From NCBI GenBank assembly GCA_016808115.1, contig JAEQBH010009436.1, positions 1 through 64,000 of the forward strand: DNA of 64,000 bases. The letters run 5' to 3'. The position numbers were made by a program, and so were the translations under genes. Of this stretch, positions 60,766 to 64,000 are shown one piece after another; position 1 is the first letter of the stretch; every line of letters begins with the position of its first letter. The notes beneath the pieces are model-generated. The model saw only the letters and a program-made list of their open reading frames with translations. It did not search any database and was not told where the DNA came from. This DNA comes from Tetrastigma voinierianum (lineage: Eukaryota > Streptophyta > Magnoliopsida > Vitales > Vitaceae).

Positions 60766-63700
60766 TTTGCCAAGACAAGGGAAGCATTAAAAAAAAAAAA
60801 AAAGAAAGAAAGAAAAAAGAAAAAAAACATGCATTTAATTTGGTTATGCATTTATCTTGATTCTGATTCTTTTTTGAGCTTTTAGTGACCATAGTGGAAC
60901 ACCATGTCTAGCAGCATTGTACCCTCTCATATACCAATGTGGACTATGGTCTTGTCGCAACAACATCCTCATGCCTAAGTTACACTCTGTATTGCAGCTC
61001 CTTGAATGCTTACGATGATCTATCGAAGATGAGGAAGGAAGAAAAATGGGTGGTCCATAATTTTATTACATTTACATGATGATGATGATGGAAGGCCTAT
61101 TAATTGGTTTTCAACCTCAATTTTTGGACCCCACTGTGACCATTTTTATGCATGCTTAAATTTTTGGGTAGGTAAGGGTTTTATTAACAACATTAATATC
61201 AATAACTTTTGGATCATGTGCACATTCATTGCCAAATAGGTTTAATCCATAATCGATATTTTGGTGGGTAATAGTCAAATAAATAAACTTACTAACTATC
61301 CTTGAGGCTTGGCTATGTAAAGAGACGAGATAAACATATGAGAGAATCAGAATTAAATCCAGAATAGAAATGTTAAAAATAATAATAATAAGCTTATTAA
61401 CTAGCTTTTGAAATTGATCAAGATTATCCCACTATAATCACTAACAATAGCAAGTTTGAAATTTTCAGTGGGTTTTTTTAATTTTACTTTACAGTTATTA
61501 AGGAAAGTACTTATAAAATATATTAATTTAGCATGAGTTCTCGCATTTTACAATCTCTTATAAAGACAATATCATCCAAATCTTCTAATAGAAAAATATT
61601 TTTAACATACAAGTAAAATTAGAAAAATAGAATTTTTTTTAGTATACTATTCTATGTTTCTATCAATTAATCCTTTTCGTCCTTATACTTCTTAGATGTT
61701 AATTTGTTTTTATACTATATATAGAGCAATTGATTAATTTCAATTATATTTTCTCCTATATTATTCATAAATATATATTGAGAACAAAATCATTAACTAT
61801 CTTCCTAAAAAACTAAGCTTCTATCTTCCTAAAAAACTAAGCTTTTGTTCAAAAAATGGACCTTGATCATGTAGCTTTACAATAAAATTGGGAATGAAAA
61901 AGTGTTGGATTCATAATTACCCTTATCTAGCAAAGACTTAATTTGTGAAAACCAATTTGAACTTCTTCTTCTTCTTCCTCGACACTTTTGTAAGTGTGAT
62001 ATTTTTATCTTTGACTTTTCTTCCTGTACTCAAGTTGCAACTTGCAAAACTTCTTGGTTTCCAATTTTGAATGATGCCACTTGGGTTATTGATTCATGTG
62101 TCATAGATCATATAATCAATATGTGTGGCTATTTATTACTATAAATAAATAATTTGTTTTTCAACTCATTTTTGGAAAATGATAGGGGTTTGTCTAGTAA
62201 CTAATATTTAAATTAATATTTTTTTTTATTTTTTTTGAAAAGAGATAATATTTTATTATTCAAACCTAAAAACTTGTAAAACAGGTTTGACGAGAAAAAA
62301 ATTTGTTTTCTATACTTTTTTTTTCTTAAAAATAAAAATATGGTGTTTTTGATAACATATTTTAGTTATTTTCAATTATTTTTTTTAGATATGTTTGAAA
62401 AAATAATCATACACTAGATATTTAAAAAAAAACATATTTAAGAATATTTAAAATATTTCAAGTTTCCAAAAATATTTTTTATTTTATAAAACATTAAAAG
62501 CAAATTTTAAAACACAGTTTTTTTTTTTTTTTTAAAACAATTACCAAATAGCCCAGTGCCAAATTTTCTTTTTTTTTTTTTCATCATATTCTAATTCAAA
62601 AGTTCCTATCACAAAGAGTTTGAATTATGAGTTCTTTTTTTTTTTTATATGTGATATTTGCAGACAAAAGATTAACTATTGGTGAAGACTTTAAATCCCA
62701 ACGAGGACATTGATTTATTCCCATGGTATACTTGCTTTATAATTAGAGATGATGCTTTATAAGTGGAATCTTTTGCAGTTGTATATATATTGTTTGGCGT
62801 AAATGGTTTTATCATTATTTTAATTAGATCCTGAATCATTTGGTTTCTTATGCCTCTTGATCCTTCAACACTTAATTTTATTTATTTATTTATTTAGAAT
62901 ATAAAGTTGAAATCAAAATCATAATTTTTAGAAATAATATTAATATTATTAAAGTTGTATCAAACATGAAAAAACTTGTCTCATAAGTCATAGATCAAAA
63001 TAAATATGTATTATAGTAAAAAACAATATATATTTTTATTTTCGTATTAACTTCTTTTTTAAAGTCATAATTAGTACCTTGAACAAAATTAGTCAGAGGG
63101 GCATCGAAACTGTTATTAAACTGGAAAAAAAAGATTTGAAATCGAGGAAGTCAATCAAATAAATTAATTAGTTTAATTTTTTTAATTCATTATATTTGTG
63201 AAACAACTTGTCACGATCAATTCTTACCATGGTTTCAAAATATTTGTTGATAAGTTTTTTTTTAGTTACTTAACTTCATATGAAATTGAGAATAATAGAA
63301 TGAGGATTTCATATTTTTCTATAAATTTGGTGTTTGCATTAAAACTTTTCAATTTGCAATGTAGAAAATGTGTTAAAGTTTCTTTTTTATTTTTCTTTTT
63401 AACTAGTTCTCAATTTAAGGTATAACATATCAAATAAATTTCATGCATACCGATAATAGAGTGAATAATTGAAAAGAATAATAAACATCTTTTAAAAACC
63501 ATTATATCTATTACATTTCATATGAATATTCAAAAATAATATTGGATTATAAAATGCTTCATGCTATTTATATGGTAGATCAACTTCCTAGTGTTTTAAG
63601 AGTGAAAATCTATAATGCACTTGAACATGTGACTTTGAAATGAAAGCGTTTTATCAATATGGTCTCTCTTTATCACTAGTTTCTAACACTACATAAATAT

Positions 63701-64000
63701 GAGTTTTTCTTAATTATGTAAATGCATTTTAAAATGTTGAAAAACCCTTTAGATTTTAAATGAATAATTTATATGCGGTAAGATACAAGTCATAAATTTT
63801 CAAAATTAGTGAATTTTTAAATTTTTATTAATTTAATACATAACTAGAATAAAAAAAAGGCATGGGAGATGATAACTTCAAGCACTTAATGAAAATGACA
63901 TAGTGATGTTATCTGAGTTATGTATTCTTTAAAATATATTCTTAATTAAAAAGAGGAACAAAATCTCAAGTCAACTTTAAAATATATTCTTTAACTTTTA
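60766..64000. other. AT-rich intergenic DNA, no gene recognised
   Basis: Long A and T runs, a 24-bp duplication at 61797-61846 (CTTCCTAAAAAACTAAGCTT twice), a hAT-type MITE-like block at 62330-62545, and a possible copia protease trace at 62068-62130 (WVIDSCVIDH). Nothing else has coding character on either strand. Confidence 0.55.

Noticed and set aside
62068..62130. Copia protease-like WVIDSCVIDH
   Set aside because: A single short match with changed catalytic glycine and no other copia domain nearby; may be chance.
1..64000. CRISPR arrays, prokaryotic operons, integrated plant pararetrovirus
   Set aside because: No regularly spaced repeats, no bacterial-type gene clusters, and all reverse transcriptase pieces fit LINE, Ty3/gypsy or Ty1/copia by domain order.

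Overview
The window is nuclear DNA from a flowering plant. The evidence is GT-AG introns of 0.1 to 9 kb, AT-rich intergenic DNA, dense LTR retrotransposons, LINEs, SINEs, TRIMs and MITEs, and plant-only genes. The protein style of the TT8-type bHLH gene and the LINE family suggest a woody eudicot, perhaps grape-like. That placement is an impression, not something the sequence proves. No rRNA, tRNA, CRISPR array or prokaryotic-type operon was seen.

Layout. (1) 0.5-8.6 kb: a LINE cut in two by a minus-strand Ty3/gypsy chromovirus. (2) 8.8-10.1 kb: the last exons of a SecY2-type (SCY2) envelope translocase gene, with indels. (3) 11.6-12.0 kb: half a B3 domain. (4) 12.65-23.3 kb: a p31comet/COMET-like gene whose fifth intron holds a MITE, a TRIM and a decayed Ty1/copia element. 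(5) 24.3-33.1 kb: an XPD/UVH6 (ERCC2) helicase gene with all introns but many single-base lesions. (6) 33.9-37.6 kb: a small coiled-coil gene of unknown role, also out of frame. (7) 38.6-44.5 kb, minus strand: an intact eight-exon TT8/MYC1-type bHLH regulator of flavonoid genes, including a 15-nt micro-exon. (8) 45-57.7 kb: a gene-poor block of MITEs, SINEs, LTR remnants, a long foldback palindrome and tandem repeats. (9) 57.8-60.6 kb, minus strand: an intact six-exon ALMT anion channel gene. (10) 60.7-64 kb: AT-rich DNA with no gene.

The genes do not form a pathway. The main pattern is a contrast in preservation. The four recognisable plus-strand genes left of about 38 kb all carry small frame-breaking indels, while the two minus-strand genes to the right are open across every exon. 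A second pattern is that every copy of one small TRIM family lies inside an intron. I found no convincing new biological system. The best leads are the decay boundary, the intronic TRIM family, the ~165-bp duplication flanking the copia element, the SINE-derived tandem array in the TT8 intron, and the 560-bp foldback. Splice sites were placed by eye, so exon ends in the decayed genes are approximate.
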